NCBI RefSeq assembly: GCF_051245535.1 | Contig: NZ_CP195303.1 | Coordinates: 1 to 64,000 of the forward strand | Length of the DNA: 64,000 nucleotides | Reading direction: 5' to 3' | From: Micavibrio aeruginosavorus_D | GTDB taxonomy: Bacteria > Pseudomonadota > Alphaproteobacteria > Micavibrionales > Micavibrionaceae | Shown here: positions 1-9,383 of the stretch, piece after piece | Numbering within the stretch: the stretch's first letter is position 1 | How the letters are laid out: the number at the start of each line of letters is the position of its first letter | Made by a program: the position numbers and the translations under genes | The notes under the pieces: model-generated | Told to the model about the DNA's origin: nothing | Seen by the model: only the letters and a program-made list of their open reading frames with translations | The model's database searches: none

Positions 1-1416
1 ATGAAGAGCAACGAAGTCCTTTCTTTTAAGAATGATTCTTTTAAGCCAACACCTGAAATTCTTGATCTGTGGAACACGATCCACAACGCCCTGCGCGGTG
101 AATTCGGCGAAGCCGTATTCCGTAGCTGGCTGAAGCCTCTGACATTGCAGGCCTATTACCACGGCACGCTGGAAGTATCGGTTCCCACCCGTTTTATGCG
201 TGACTGGATCCAGTCCCATTATTCCGCCCGCATTCTGGAGATGTGCGCAGGCATTAACGCCGACGTGCGCCGTCTGGAAATTGTTGTTGTGCAATCCGGT
301 GCCCGCCCGGTCGAGGACGAGCAGGCTGTGGCCGCTCCGGCTCCGGCTGCTCCGGTGAAGTCCAACCAGAACGAAGAAGAAGATCCGTTTGGTCTGAGCG
401 CACCGTTCGACCCGCGTTTCACCTTCGACACGTTTGTTGTCGGCAAACCGAATGCGCTGGCCCATGCCGCCGCACGCCGTATTGTTGAAAGCCCGAACGT
501 GCCGTTCAACCCGCTGTTCCTGTATGGTGGCGTTGGTCTGGGTAAAACCCACCTGATGCACGCCATTGGTCAAGCCATGAAAGACAAATGGCCGAACCGT
601 CGCGTTGTGTATCTGTCGGCTGAAAAATTCATGTATCAGTTCGTGCGGGCGATTCGCGCGAAGGATACGATGGCGTTTAAAGAAGCCTTCCGTTCCGTTG
701 ATGTTCTGATGATCGATGACATTCAATTCATCAGCGGCAAGGAATCAACGCAGGAAGAATTCTTCCACACGTTCAACGCGCTGGTTGACCAGAACAAACA
801 GATTGTTATCTCTGCCGACAAGGCGCCGAGCGATCTGACCGGTCTGGAAGAGCGCCTGCGTTCCCGTCTGGCATGGGGTCTGGTGGCTGATATTCACCCA
901 AGCACCTATGATTTGCGTCTGGGCATTCTGCAGTCCAAGCGTGAGCAACTGGGCGCGGAGATTCCGGATGCCGTTCTGGAGTTCCTGGCGCTGAAAGTGA
1001 CCTCGAACATCCGTGAACTGGAAGGTGCCCTGAACCGTATCGTGGCCCATGCCGATGTGACGAAACAAGCCGTGACGCTGGAATCCACGCAGGAAGTTCT
1101 GCAGGATCTGCTGCGCGCCCATGATCGCCGCATTACGATTGATGAAATCCAGCGTAAAGTGGCGGAACACTACAATATCCGCCTGCCGGATATGCATTCC
1201 GCCCGCCGCGCCCGCAACGTTGCGCGCCCGCGTCAGGTGGCCATGTATCTGGCCAAGCAATTGACCTCGCGCTCCTTGCCGGAAATTGGCCGTAAATTCG
1301 GTGGCCGCGACCACACGACCGTGATGCACGCCGTTCGCAAGATCGAAGAGCTGATGGTTGAGGATGCTCAAATCGCGCAGGATGTGGACGTGATTCGTCG
1401 CTCGCTCACGGGCTAA
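1..1416 (+). CDS. dnaA: Chromosomal replication initiator protein DnaA
   Basis: 471-residue AAA+ initiator that binds DnaA boxes at oriC and opens the duplex. Domain I spans about residues 1-90. A short Ala/Pro-rich, acidic linker (about 100-130) follows. The AAA+ core carries Walker A GGVGLGKT at 176-183 and Walker B VDVLMIDDIQF at 233-243. Domain IV ends with the DnaA signature GGRDHTTVMHAVRK. Length is normal for the family. The window starts exactly on its ATG, so its promoter, ribosome-binding site and probably oriC lie outside the window. A strong terminator follows, so it is probably transcribed separately from dnaN. Confidence 0.99.
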   Translation: MKSNEVLSFKNDSFKPTPEILDLWNTIHNALRGEFGEAVFRSWLKPLTLQAYYHGTLEVSVPTRFMRDWIQSHYSARILEMCAGINADVRRLEIVVVQSGARPVEDEQAVAAPAPAAPVKSNQNEEEDPFGLSAPFDPRFTFDTFVVGKPNALAHAAARRIVESPNVPFNPLFLYGGVGLGKTHLMHAIGQAMKDKWPNRRVVYLSAEKFMYQFVRAIRAKDTMAFKEAFRSVDVLMIDDIQFISGKESTQEEFFHTFNALVDQNKQIVISADKAPSDLTGLEERLRSRLAWGLVADIHPSTYDLRLGILQSKREQLGAEIPDAVLEFLALKVTSNIRELEGALNRIVAHADVTKQAVTLESTQEVLQDLLRAHDRRITIDEIQRKVAEHYNIRLPDMHSARRARNVARPRQVAMYLAKQLTSRSLPEIGRKFGGRDHTTVMHAVRKIEELMVEDAQIAQDVDVIRRSLTG

Positions 1417-1472
1417 AATTTGCTGTTCTGGTTCATTGGCCCGCCCCCCGGCGGCCATTGGACCCGATCCTT

Positions 1473-1505
1473 GAACGGCCCTGCCTCGGCGGGGCCGTTT
1501 TTTTC
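1473..1505 (+). terminator. Rho-independent terminator after dnaA
   Basis: A 12-bp stem (AACGGCCCTGCC pairing with GGCGGGGCCGTT, one G-U pair) with a two-base loop is followed directly by a run of T. It lies 57 bases after the dnaA stop and before the dnaN promoter, separating the two genes. Confidence 0.9.
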
Positions 1506-1581
1506 TTTGGGGTGGGGCCGTTTTTATCCAGAATCACTGTAAAAGCGGTGGATTTCCGGGGGTTTTTGCCCTTTACCCCCC

Positions 1582-1609
1582 TTGGCGGGGCGGGGGCATC
1601 TGCTATAGT
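1582..1609 (+). promoter_or_regulatory. Predicted sigma-70-type promoter for dnaN
   Basis: A -35-like TTGGCG at 1582-1587 and a -10 TATAGT at 1604-1609 are 16 bp apart. The -10 is extended (TGC directly before it). It lies 47 bp upstream of the dnaN ATG and after the dnaA terminator. Called from sequence only. Confidence 0.6.
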
Positions 1610-1656
1610 CCAAGCAATCTTTCAGGTTTTAAAATTATTACGACGGATGGGTGACC

Positions 1657-2772
1657 ATGAAGCTGACGATTGATCGTGCCGCGCTGTTGCGTTCCTTGAG
1701 CCACGTGCAAAGCGCCGTAGAGCGCCGGAACACTATTCCAATTCTGGCCAACGTTCTGCTGCGCGCGGAAGAGGGCACCCTGACCATGACCACCACGGAC
1801 ATGGATCTGGAGATCAACGAATCGGTTGCCGCCACGGTGCAGGCTCCGGGCGCGACGACCGCTCCGGCCCACACGTTGCACGACATTATCCGCAAAATGC
1901 CTGATGGCTCTGCCATTGAGCTGGTGGTGGACGGGTCCGGCAACACCATGACGGTGAAGGCGGGTCGCTCCACCTTTAAACTGTCCTGCCTGCCGGTAGG
2001 CGACTTCCCGGAACTGGGTGGTAGCGATATGCCAGTGAATTTCGCCATGCCCGCGGCTGAACTGCGCGCCTTGATTGACCGCACGAAATTCGCGATGTCC
2101 ACGGAAGAAACCCGTTATTACCTGAACGGTATTTATATTCACGCCGGGGCAAACGGGAACCTGAAGGTTCTGCGCGCTGTGGCGACGGACGGTCACCGTC
2201 TGGCCCGCTTTGAAATGCCGTTGCCGGATGGCGCGGATACCATGCCGGGCGTGATTATTCCGCGCAAAGCCGTTGGTGAACTGCGCAAATTGTTGGACGA
2301 AGCGGCGGATACCATTGAAATCGGCCTGTCGCAAAGCAAGGTGCGTTTCGCGTTCGATCATATCGTGATGACCTCGAAACTGGTTGATGGCACCTTCCCG
2401 AACTATGAACAGGTGATTCCGACTGGTAACACCAAAGTGGTCGAAGTGAACCCGAAACTGTTCTCTGGCGCCATTGACCGTGTATCGACCATTTCCGATG
2501 GTAAATCCCGCGCGGTGAAAATTGCGCTGAACGGCAAAACCATGACCCTGTCCGCCAACTCCCCGGATTCGGGCAGCGCGACCGAGGATCTGGAAGTGAA
2601 CGGCAACGACAACATGGAAATCGGCTTCAATGCCCGTTATTTGATGGACATTACCAGCCAGATTTCCGGCGATGGTTGCCGCATGATGCTGGCCGACGCC
2701 GCATCCCCGACGATCATTCAGGATACGAGCGACCCGTCGGCGCTGTACGTTCTGATGCCGTTGCGTGTCTAA
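1657..2772 (+). CDS. dnaN: DNA polymerase III beta subunit (sliding clamp)
   Basis: 371-residue ring-forming processivity clamp for DNA polymerase III. It begins MKLTIDRAALLRSL, the standard family start, and ends in the conserved VLMPLRV, which contributes to the clamp's partner-binding pocket. The start is placed at ATG 1657 rather than the in-frame GTG two codons earlier because of the family N-terminus. It has its own promoter and a strong terminator, and lies in the classical dnaA-dnaN-recF-gyrB order. Length is typical for three clamp domains of about 120 residues. Confidence 0.98.
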   Translation: MKLTIDRAALLRSLSHVQSAVERRNTIPILANVLLRAEEGTLTMTTTDMDLEINESVAATVQAPGATTAPAHTLHDIIRKMPDGSAIELVVDGSGNTMTVKAGRSTFKLSCLPVGDFPELGGSDMPVNFAMPAAELRALIDRTKFAMSTEETRYYLNGIYIHAGANGNLKVLRAVATDGHRLARFEMPLPDGADTMPGVIIPRKAVGELRKLLDEAADTIEIGLSQSKVRFAFDHIVMTSKLVDGTFPNYEQVIPTGNTKVVEVNPKLFSGAIDRVSTISDGKSRAVKIALNGKTMTLSANSPDSGSATEDLEVNGNDNMEIGFNARYLMDITSQISGDGCRMMLADAASPTIIQDTSDPSALYVLMPLRV

Positions 2773-2792
2773 ACGTTAAATACACTGAATTG

Positions 2793-2828
2793 AAAAAGGC
2801 ACAGGGAACATTTTCCTGTGCCTTTTTT
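2793..2828 (+). terminator. Rho-independent terminator after dnaN
   Basis: A perfect 13-bp stem (AAAAAGGCACAGG with CCTGTGCCTTTTT) around a nine-base loop ends in a T tract, 20 bases after the dnaN stop. The A/T ends make it potentially bidirectional, but the next gene is on the same strand. Confidence 0.93.
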
Positions 2829-2875
2829 GTTCACGGTGCGTGCGCATGCGCGACGATATGGTCTATGGTGGGGGT

Positions 2876-4036
2876 ATGAGTTTTATCGAAACCCTGCATC
2901 TCAATCATTTCCGTTGTTACGATGACGGCGTGCTGGACGGATTGAAATCCGGTCCGGTGATTTTGTGCGGGCCGAACGGTGCGGGTAAAACCAACGTGCT
3001 GGAGGCCGTATCATTTCTGGCCCCCGGTCGCGGTTTGCGAACGGCCAAAATTGTTGAGCTTCAAAAAAATGACAGCACCGAAAAACCATGGGCGATTTCC
3101 GCCCGGGTTGAAAGTGCCTATGGCCCCGTGCGCATTGGTACGGGCCGCGATGGTGCGGATGATAAACGCATCGTGCGCATCAACGGCGAAAATGCGAAGG
3201 GCGGGCAATCGGCGCTGGCGGAATATCTGTCCATCCTGTGGTTGACGCCGCAGATGGATCGGTTGTTTACCGACGCCGCATCGGGCCGCCGCAAGTTTCT
3301 GGATCGTATGGTGTTTGCGTTTGATCCGGGCCATTCCGGACGCATGACGCGGTATGAAAACGCGATGCGGCAACGCTCGAAGTTGCTGCAGGATGGCGTG
3401 ATCGGAAAAACGCCTGACTCCGCATGGCTGGACGCGTTGGAAATCACCATGGCGGAAACGGGTGTGTCCATCGCCGCCGCGCGGCAGGATTTTGTGCAGC
3501 GTTTGCAACAAGCCATCAACCGCGTGCCCGCCGATCTGGCCACGCTGTTTCCGCGTGCGCACCTCACCCTCTCCGGCACGATGGAGGAATTGGTGCGCCG
3601 TGTTCCCGCGCTGGAGGTGGAGGAGATGGTGCGGTACCAATTGCGCCAAAGCCGGATGCGCGATGCGCAAACGGGTGGGGCGGCGACGGGCCCGCATAAA
3701 TCGGATTTGAACGTGACCTATATCGCCAAGGCGATGCCCGCGGACCAATGTTCCACAGGCGAACAAAAAGCATTGCTGATCGGCATTGTTCTGGCCCATG
3801 CCCGCATGGTGGCCGCCGAACGTGGCGCACCGCCCGTGTTGTTGATGGATGAAATTGCGGCCCATCTGGATGAAAACCGCCGGGCGGCGTTGTACCGCCA
3901 ATTGCTGGATCTGCGGGCGCAGGTCTGGATGACGGGGACGGACCTGTCCCTGTTCGACACTGTGGGTGATTCCGCCACCTTTATCGGGGTGGAAAACGGG
4001 CGTTTGAGCCCGGTTTTAACCCGCGCGGTGGCGTGA
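2876..4036 (+). CDS. recF: DNA replication and repair protein RecF
   Basis: 386-residue SMC/ABC-like ATPase that helps load RecA at single-strand gaps. Walker A GPNGAGKT is at residues 32-39, the ABC signature is in CSTGEQKALLIG, and Walker B is LLMDEIAAHLD. The ATG at 2876 is chosen because it starts the conserved MSFIETLHLNHFRCY and follows a G-rich ribosome-binding site (GGTGGGGG). An in-frame ATG at 2840 would overlap the region just after the dnaN terminator and adds non-conserved residues. Gene order matches the usual replication cluster. Confidence 0.97.
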   Translation: MSFIETLHLNHFRCYDDGVLDGLKSGPVILCGPNGAGKTNVLEAVSFLAPGRGLRTAKIVELQKNDSTEKPWAISARVESAYGPVRIGTGRDGADDKRIVRINGENAKGGQSALAEYLSILWLTPQMDRLFTDAASGRRKFLDRMVFAFDPGHSGRMTRYENAMRQRSKLLQDGVIGKTPDSAWLDALEITMAETGVSIAAARQDFVQRLQQAINRVPADLATLFPRAHLTLSGTMEELVRRVPALEVEEMVRYQLRQSRMRDAQTGGAATGPHKSDLNVTYIAKAMPADQCSTGEQKALLIGIVLAHARMVAAERGAPPVLLMDEIAAHLDENRRAALYRQLLDLRAQVWMTGTDLSLFDTVGDSATFIGVENGRLSPVLTRAVA

Positions 4037-4180
4037 TCGGCCCTGACCTTTTGCGGGGTTGTTTTTGGTCCCTTCAAAATTACCTTAATCAATTGAAATA
4101 AAATGAAAAAATTACCCCAAAGAAACCCCCGGAAAAGGGGTGAAACGGTGTTGATTCCGGGTGTATTTGGATGGGCTCTA

Positions 4181-4189
4181 TGCTATAAC
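4181..4189 (+). promoter_or_regulatory. Predicted extended -10 promoter of gyrB
   Basis: TGCTATAAC is an extended -10 element about 90 bp before the gyrB start. I see no good -35 at normal spacing. The same TGCTATA core occurs before dnaN, the slyX-like gene and hemC. Confidence 0.45.
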
Positions 4190-4280
4190 CAGACCACGTC
4201 AAAAACCCCGAATTTCTGCGCTTTTTCAGGCGCTTGCGGGGGTGAGAAGGCGCTATTGTCATAACCTTTAAAACGAGCCA

Positions 4281-6758
4281 ATGGACCCGCGACCAATGAG
4301 CGAACCGGCCCAAAAGAACATCATGAGCAACGAAGAAGCCTCCCAGAACTATTCCGCAGATTCGATCAAGGTCTTGCGGGGTTTGGATGCTGTGCGCAAA
4401 CGCCCGGGCATGTATATCGGTGATACCGATGACGGGTCGGGTTTGCACCACATGGTGTACGAAGTTGTCGATAACGGCATCGACGAAGCGTTGGCCGGGC
4501 ACTCCGATCAATTGATCGTGACGTTGAACGCCGATGGGTCCGCCACCATTCGCGATAATGGCCGGGGTATTCCGGTTGGCATTCACGCGGAAGAAGGCAT
4601 TTCCGCCGCCGAAGTGATTATGACCCAACTGCACGCGGGCGGTAAGTTCGACCAGAACTCGTACAAAGTATCTGGCGGTCTGCACGGTGTGGGCGTATCC
4701 GTTGTGAACGCTCTGTCCGAATGGCTGGAACTGCGCATCTGGCGCGAAGGCAAAGAATGGTTCATGCGTTTTCGCCACGGTGAGGCCGAGGCCCCGCTGA
4801 AAGAAGTGGGCGAAATGAAGCCGGGGCAGCGCAACGGAACGGAAGTCACCTTCCTGCCGTCGACCGCGACATTCACCATGACGGAATTTGATTTCACCAC
4901 GCTGGAAGATCGATTGCGCGAACTGGCATTCCTGAACTCCGGCGTGCGGATTTTCCTGCGTGATAACCGTGCGGCCGAACCGCGCGAAACCGAATTTTTC
5001 TTCGAAGGCGGCATTGAAAGCTTCGTTCAATATCTGAACCGCAACAAAACACCGATCGCGAAAAAGCCGGTGTATATGCGCGCCGAAGAAAACAACATTA
5101 CCGTCGAAGTGTCGATGGAATGGACCGACGCGTACCATGAAACCATGCAATGCTTCACCAACAACATCCCGCAGCGGGATGGTGGTACGCACCTGCAGGG
5201 CTTCCGGAACGTCCTGACCCGCGTGTTGTCGAAATATGCGGAAGAAGAAGGTCTGCTGAAAAAAGCCAAGGATCTGAAAATCACTGGCGATGACATGCGC
5301 GAAGGGTTGACCTGCGTTTTGTCGGTAAAAGTGCCGGACCCGAAATTCTCGTCCCAGACGAAAGACAAACTGGTTTCATCCGAGGTGCGCCCGGTTGTTG
5401 AATCGGTCGTGGGTGAATATCTGAATATCTGGCTGGGTGAAAACCCGACCGAGGCCCGCAAGGTTGTCGGCAAGATGATCGAAGCGGCCACGGCCCGTGA
5501 AGCCGCGCGTAAAGCCCGCGATCTGACCCGCCGCAAGGGTGTGATGGATATTTCCACCCTGCCGGGGAAACTGGCCGATTGTCAGGAACGCGATCCGTCG
5601 AAATCTGAAATCTTCATCGTCGAAGGTGACTCGGCCGGTGGTTCCGCGAAACAGGCCCGTGCCCGCCGGAACCAGGCGATTATGCCCCTGCGTGGTAAGA
5701 TCCTGAACGTTGAACGTGCGCGGTTTGATAAAGTTCTGGGGAACCAGGAACTGGGTACGCTGATCACCGCGCTGGGCACGGGGATCAAGGATGAATTCAA
5801 TATTGAAAAAATCCGCTACCACAAAATCATTATCATGACTGACGCCGACGTCGACGGGTCCCACATTCGTACGCTGTTGTTGACGTTCTTCTATCGCCAC
5901 ATGCCGGAAGTGATCCAGCGCGGGTACATGTACATCGCGCAGCCACCGCTGTTTAAAGTGAAACGCGGCAATTCCAGCGAAGTGTATTTGAAAAACGAAG
6001 CAGCGTTGGAAGATTACCTGATCGATGCGGCGATTGACGATGTCGTTTTGGGCGCTGGTCCGTCGGCGCGCAGTGGCAACGATCTGCGTGACCTGATGGT
6101 GCGTTCCCGCACGGTGCGCAATGCCATTAACACGTTGGCCCAGCGTATTGGAAATGATGATGTCGTTGAACAGGCCGCGATTGCCGGTGCGTTTGACGAA
6201 AAAATCTTTACCGATGCCGCATTGGCCGGAAAAATCTGCGCCAATATGGCGGAGCGTTTGAACGCGATTGCCGGACCGAAAGAAAAAGGCTGGAAAGTCG
6301 AATTTACCCCGGTCGGCGGTTATATGGCCACACGCACATTGCGTGGCGTTACCGACCGCATCCGCATTCCGGCGGAACAGATTCGCGGAGCCGAAGGCTA
6401 TCGTCTGGCCGGTGTTGTTGATTTCCTGCGCGAAAACTTCTCCGGGTCTGCGGACTTTGTGACGAAGGAAGGCAAGGTTATTTGCGCGATCCACGGCCCG
6501 ATGACATTGCATACCGCGGTTCAGGAATATGGCCGCAAGGGTCTGCAGATCCAGCGCTATAAGGGTCTCGGTGAAATGAACCCGGAACAATTGTGGGAAA
6601 CCACGTTGGACCCGGAAGTGCGCACCCTGCTGCAGGTCAATATCAAGGACGCGCAGAAGGCGGATGAATTATTCGCAACCCTGATGGGTGACGTGGTCGA
6701 ACCGCGCCGCGAATTTATTCAGAACAACGCGCTGAAAGTTTCCAATCTGGACGTTTAA
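4281..6758 (+). CDS. gyrB: DNA gyrase subunit B
   Basis: ATPase subunit of the type IIA topoisomerase that introduces negative supercoils, up to 825 residues. The GHKL ATPase domain contains GMYIGDTDDGSG and the catalytic EVVDNGIDEA. The TOPRIM domain shows VEGDSAGGSAKQAR and DADVDGSHIRTLLL. The C-terminus has the conserved QRYKGLGEMNPEQLW. Three in-frame ATGs (4281, 4296, 4323) are possible starts; conservation begins around residue 20, so the choice is uncertain. A long imperfect hairpin lies in the short gap before argS and could act as a terminator or attenuator. Confidence 0.98.
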   Translation: MDPRPMSEPAQKNIMSNEEASQNYSADSIKVLRGLDAVRKRPGMYIGDTDDGSGLHHMVYEVVDNGIDEALAGHSDQLIVTLNADGSATIRDNGRGIPVGIHAEEGISAAEVIMTQLHAGGKFDQNSYKVSGGLHGVGVSVVNALSEWLELRIWREGKEWFMRFRHGEAEAPLKEVGEMKPGQRNGTEVTFLPSTATFTMTEFDFTTLEDRLRELAFLNSGVRIFLRDNRAAEPRETEFFFEGGIESFVQYLNRNKTPIAKKPVYMRAEENNITVEVSMEWTDAYHETMQCFTNNIPQRDGGTHLQGFRNVLTRVLSKYAEEEGLLKKAKDLKITGDDMREGLTCVLSVKVPDPKFSSQTKDKLVSSEVRPVVESVVGEYLNIWLGENPTEARKVVGKMIEAATAREAARKARDLTRRKGVMDISTLPGKLADCQERDPSKSEIFIVEGDSAGGSAKQARARRNQAIMPLRGKILNVERARFDKVLGNQELGTLITALGTGIKDEFNIEKIRYHKIIIMTDADVDGSHIRTLLLTFFYRHMPEVIQRGYMYIAQPPLFKVKRGNSSEVYLKNEAALEDYLIDAAIDDVVLGAGPSARSGNDLRDLMVRSRTVRNAINTLAQRIGNDDVVEQAAIAGAFDEKIFTDAALAGKICANMAERLNAIAGPKEKGWKVEFTPVGGYMATRTLRGVTDRIRIPAEQIRGAEGYRLAGVVDFLRENFSGSADFVTKEGKVICAIHGPMTLHTAVQEYGRKGLQIQRYKGLGEMNPEQLWETTLDPEVRTLLQVNIKDAQKADELFATLMGDVVEPRREFIQNNALKVSNLDV

Positions 6759-6764
6759 AATCAA

Positions 6765-6833
6765 AACCACGAATGAACACGAATAGACACGAATGGTTGT
6801 CGTATTTGTGTTCATTCGTGTTTATTCGTGGTT
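6765..6833. repeat. 30-bp imperfect inverted repeat built of 10-bp CACGAATNNA units
   Basis: The left arm (6765-6794) and right arm (6804-6833) match at 26 of 30 positions around a nine-base loop. Each arm is itself made of about three 10-bp units of the form CACGAATNNA or its complement. The hairpin fills the gyrB-argS gap and ends six bases before the argS start codon, so folding in mRNA could affect argS translation or end the gyrB transcript. It lacks a classical T tract. Confidence 0.85.
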
Positions 6834-6839
6834 AAAATC

Positions 6840-8606
6840 ATGACTTCTCTTATTCAAACACTCTCTCAAATCGTCGGCGAAGCTTTTGTGGCTGAGGGGC
6901 TGGACGCGGCCATGGGTGCGGTGCGTGTGTCCGATCGCCCTGATCTGGCGCAATTCCAGTGCAATGGCGCGATGATGGCGGCGAAGGCGGCGAAGAAAAA
7001 TCCGCGGGCTGTGGCCGATGCGGTGTCTGCGCGCCTGTCCGCCAATCCGATTTTTGCCAAAATTGAAATCGCCGGGCCGGGCTTTATCAATCTGGTTTTG
7101 AGCGATGATTATCTGTCCGGCTTTGCTGTCGCCTTGATGGGCGATGATCGCTTCGGGGCGGCTCCTTTCGCTGCCGGGCAAACCATGGTGCTGGATTACG
7201 GCGGACCGAACGTGGCCAAGGCCATGCATATCGGCCATTTGCGCCCCTGCATTATTGGTGATTCCCTGCGCCGTATGGCGATTTTCGCCGGGTACAAGGC
7301 GATTGGTGACGTGCATCTGGGCGATTGGGGCACCCCGATGGGGATGATCCTGTCCGAACTGGAAATCAATCATCCGGAATGGCCGTATTTTGATGCGAAT
7401 TTCACCGGACCGTACCCGGCGGAACCGCCCGTCACCATGGCGGATCTGGAAGTGATTTATCCGCGTGCCGCCAATGCGTGCAAGGATGATCCCGCCCGCA
7501 TGGACGCCGCGCGTCAGGCGACCGTGGAATTGCAGGATGGCCGTGCGGGGTACCGCGCGCTGTGGAAGCATTTCGTCGATGTGTCGATTGCGGGCGTGAA
7601 GCGCAATTACGATCTGCTCGGCGTGCATTTTGATTTGTGGAAGGGTGAGGCCGATTCTCACCCGTATATCGCGCCGATGGTCGATGATCTGCGCCAGCGC
7701 GGGATTGCGATTGAAGATAACGGCGCCGTGATCGTTCCGGTGAAGACGGATGATGACCAGAAAGAAATTCCGCCGCTGATCCTGTATAAACGCGACGGCG
7801 CGGTGATGTATGGCACCACCGATCTGGCCACGATTGTGGAGCGGATGAAGGATTTCAAGCCAAGCAAAATCGTTTATGTGGTCGACCAGCGCCAATCATT
7901 GCACTTTGAACAGGTGTTCCGCGCCGCACGTATTGGCGGCCTTGTGCGTGATGATGTGGAATTGACCCATGCCGGGTTCGGTACGATGAACGGCCCCGAT
8001 GGCAAGCCGTTCAAAACCCGCGCCGGTGGCGTGATGCGGTTGGAAGACATGATCGGCATGGCGCGCGATGCCGTGATCGAACAAATGAAATCCGCAAATG
8101 TCGCGCAGGATATGGACGACGCGGCCAAGGGCAAGGTGGCGCTGCAGGTGGCCGTAGCCGCGATTAAATTCGCCGATCTGCAAAACCAACGGCAATCGGA
8201 TTATATCTTCGACCTCAACCGCTTCACCAGTTTCGAGGGCAAAACCGGACCGTATCTGCAATACCAAGCCGTGCGGATCAAATCCCTGCTGAAAAAAACG
8301 GCGGATCAAGGGTTCAAACCGGCGGACACCATCACGGTGAATGATGAAGGGCGCGCATTGATCCTGTTGATGGCGGAATGGCCGGAAACGGTGGACATGG
8401 CCCTGCGCAATTATACGCCGCATGTGCTGTGTGATTTCGTTTATCGCATGGCGAACGCGTATTCCAGCTTCTACGGCAATTACCACATTTTGTCGGAAAG
8501 TGACGAAGGTCTGCGCTCCAGCCGTCTGGCGCTGAGCGCGTTGACGTTCAAGCATATTGAACTGGCGTTGAATATGCTGGGCATTGACGTTCCGGAACGG
8601 ATGTAA
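6840..8606 (+). CDS. argS: Arginine--tRNA ligase
   Basis: 588-residue class I aminoacyl-tRNA synthetase charging tRNA-Arg. The HIGH motif is at residues 130-133 in NVAKAMHIGHLRP. The KMSKS position has the variant GPDGKPFKTRAGG loop typical of ArgRS. An N-terminal Add-1 domain (about 1-85) and the C-terminal helical DALR anticodon-binding domain (FVYRMANAYSSFYGN) are present. ATG 6840 is preferred over GTG 6828. It is immediately preceded by the long inverted repeat and lacks a clear Shine-Dalgarno. It converges on the minus-strand gene at 8610 with only three bases between stops. Confidence 0.98.
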   Translation: MTSLIQTLSQIVGEAFVAEGLDAAMGAVRVSDRPDLAQFQCNGAMMAAKAAKKNPRAVADAVSARLSANPIFAKIEIAGPGFINLVLSDDYLSGFAVALMGDDRFGAAPFAAGQTMVLDYGGPNVAKAMHIGHLRPCIIGDSLRRMAIFAGYKAIGDVHLGDWGTPMGMILSELEINHPEWPYFDANFTGPYPAEPPVTMADLEVIYPRAANACKDDPARMDAARQATVELQDGRAGYRALWKHFVDVSIAGVKRNYDLLGVHFDLWKGEADSHPYIAPMVDDLRQRGIAIEDNGAVIVPVKTDDDQKEIPPLILYKRDGAVMYGTTDLATIVERMKDFKPSKIVYVVDQRQSLHFEQVFRAARIGGLVRDDVELTHAGFGTMNGPDGKPFKTRAGGVMRLEDMIGMARDAVIEQMKSANVAQDMDDAAKGKVALQVAVAAIKFADLQNQRQSDYIFDLNRFTSFEGKTGPYLQYQAVRIKSLLKKTADQGFKPADTITVNDEGRALILLMAEWPETVDMALRNYTPHVLCDFVYRMANAYSSFYGNYHILSESDEGLRSSRLALSALTFKHIELALNMLGIDVPERM

Positions 8607-8609
8607 GTC

Positions 8610-9383
8610 TTAGCGCGCGATCAGCACGTGATAAAAATGGTACGATCCGGCAATGGATTGGTTGGCCGATGGGGCGTTGGCGTCGTCGGCAAAGGCGTTA
8701 TCGCTGTTTGTTTCGCTGGCGCACGCAGCCTTTAATCCCGGCTCACTCAATTCGGCCTGCCACGTATCATTGAATGACCCCGTGTAATACAGCCCGGCAT
8801 AGGGACCGTCGACGAAGGTCGGCATGGGGTCGATGCCCAGTTTTTTATTGATGGCCGCGCATACATCGGCGCTGACAAAACCAATCCATAAAATCAAATC
8901 CTGGTTCGTGGCGGCATCACTGCCGATTTCCAGCATGCGGGCATCGCCGCCGAACACGGGCAAGCCGTATCCGTCCTTGTCGCTGTGGTCATTGTCCAGC
9001 CATTGCGGTGGGATCGTTGTAAACGATATGCCGCCACCGTTTGGCGCGAACACGTCACAATGCCCATCGCTGGGGGCGGTGGCGTTGTCGGAATTGGTGA
9101 TGGTGGAATTTTCGAAATTCAATTCGCTTTCCGAACAGCTCCGTGACAGCAACCGGTTAATGGCGCGGTCGTGTTTGGACGCATAATCCAAAATTTCCGT
9201 CGCGGATAAATCGGCGCGGCGGTTGGCGATGTTGCCACCCCCTTGCTGGGCACCACGGCTGAACGTGAACATCAAGGCGGTGAACAGGACGACGCCGATC
9301 AAAACGATAAAGAAGGCGTTGCCCGCCTCTGTCTGGCGGGTGGACATGGTGGCGGGCCGTTTATTCAGCGGCATCGCCATCAT
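8610..9383 (-). CDS. Type IV pilin-like membrane-anchored protein, last gene of the icmP-icmO cluster
   Basis: 257 residues from the ATG at 9383, or 245 from the ATG at 9347. The N-terminus resembles class III-type pilin or pseudopilin leaders: a short polar stretch with TEAGNAFFIV, then one hydrophobic helix (GVVLFTALMF). A soluble Asp/Asn/Gly-rich domain with several cysteines follows (RSCSESE, GHCDVF, DVCAAI, KAACASE), which suggests an exported disulfide-bonded protein. The 9383 start overlaps the end of icmO by 23 bases and has an AAAGG ribosome-binding site inside icmO, so the genes are probably co-translated. I do not recognise a precise family; a role with the neighbouring secretion module is inference from position. 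Confidence 0.75.
   Translation of the reverse strand: MMAMPLNKRPATMSTRQTEAGNAFFIVLIGVVLFTALMFTFSRGAQQGGGNIANRRADLSATEILDYASKHDRAINRLLSRSCSESELNFENSTITNSDNATAPSDGHCDVFAPNGGGISFTTIPPQWLDNDHSDKDGYGLPVFGGDARMLEIGSDAATNQDLILWIGFVSADVCAAINKKLGIDPMPTFVDGPYAGLYYTGSFNDTWQAELSEPGLKAACASETNSDNAFADDANAPSANQSIAGSYHFYHVLIAR

Noticed and set aside
1458..1673. 71-codon open frame across the dnaA terminator and dnaN promoter
   Set aside because: Overlaps a clear terminator and promoter, has no ribosome-binding site, and the translation is low-complexity.
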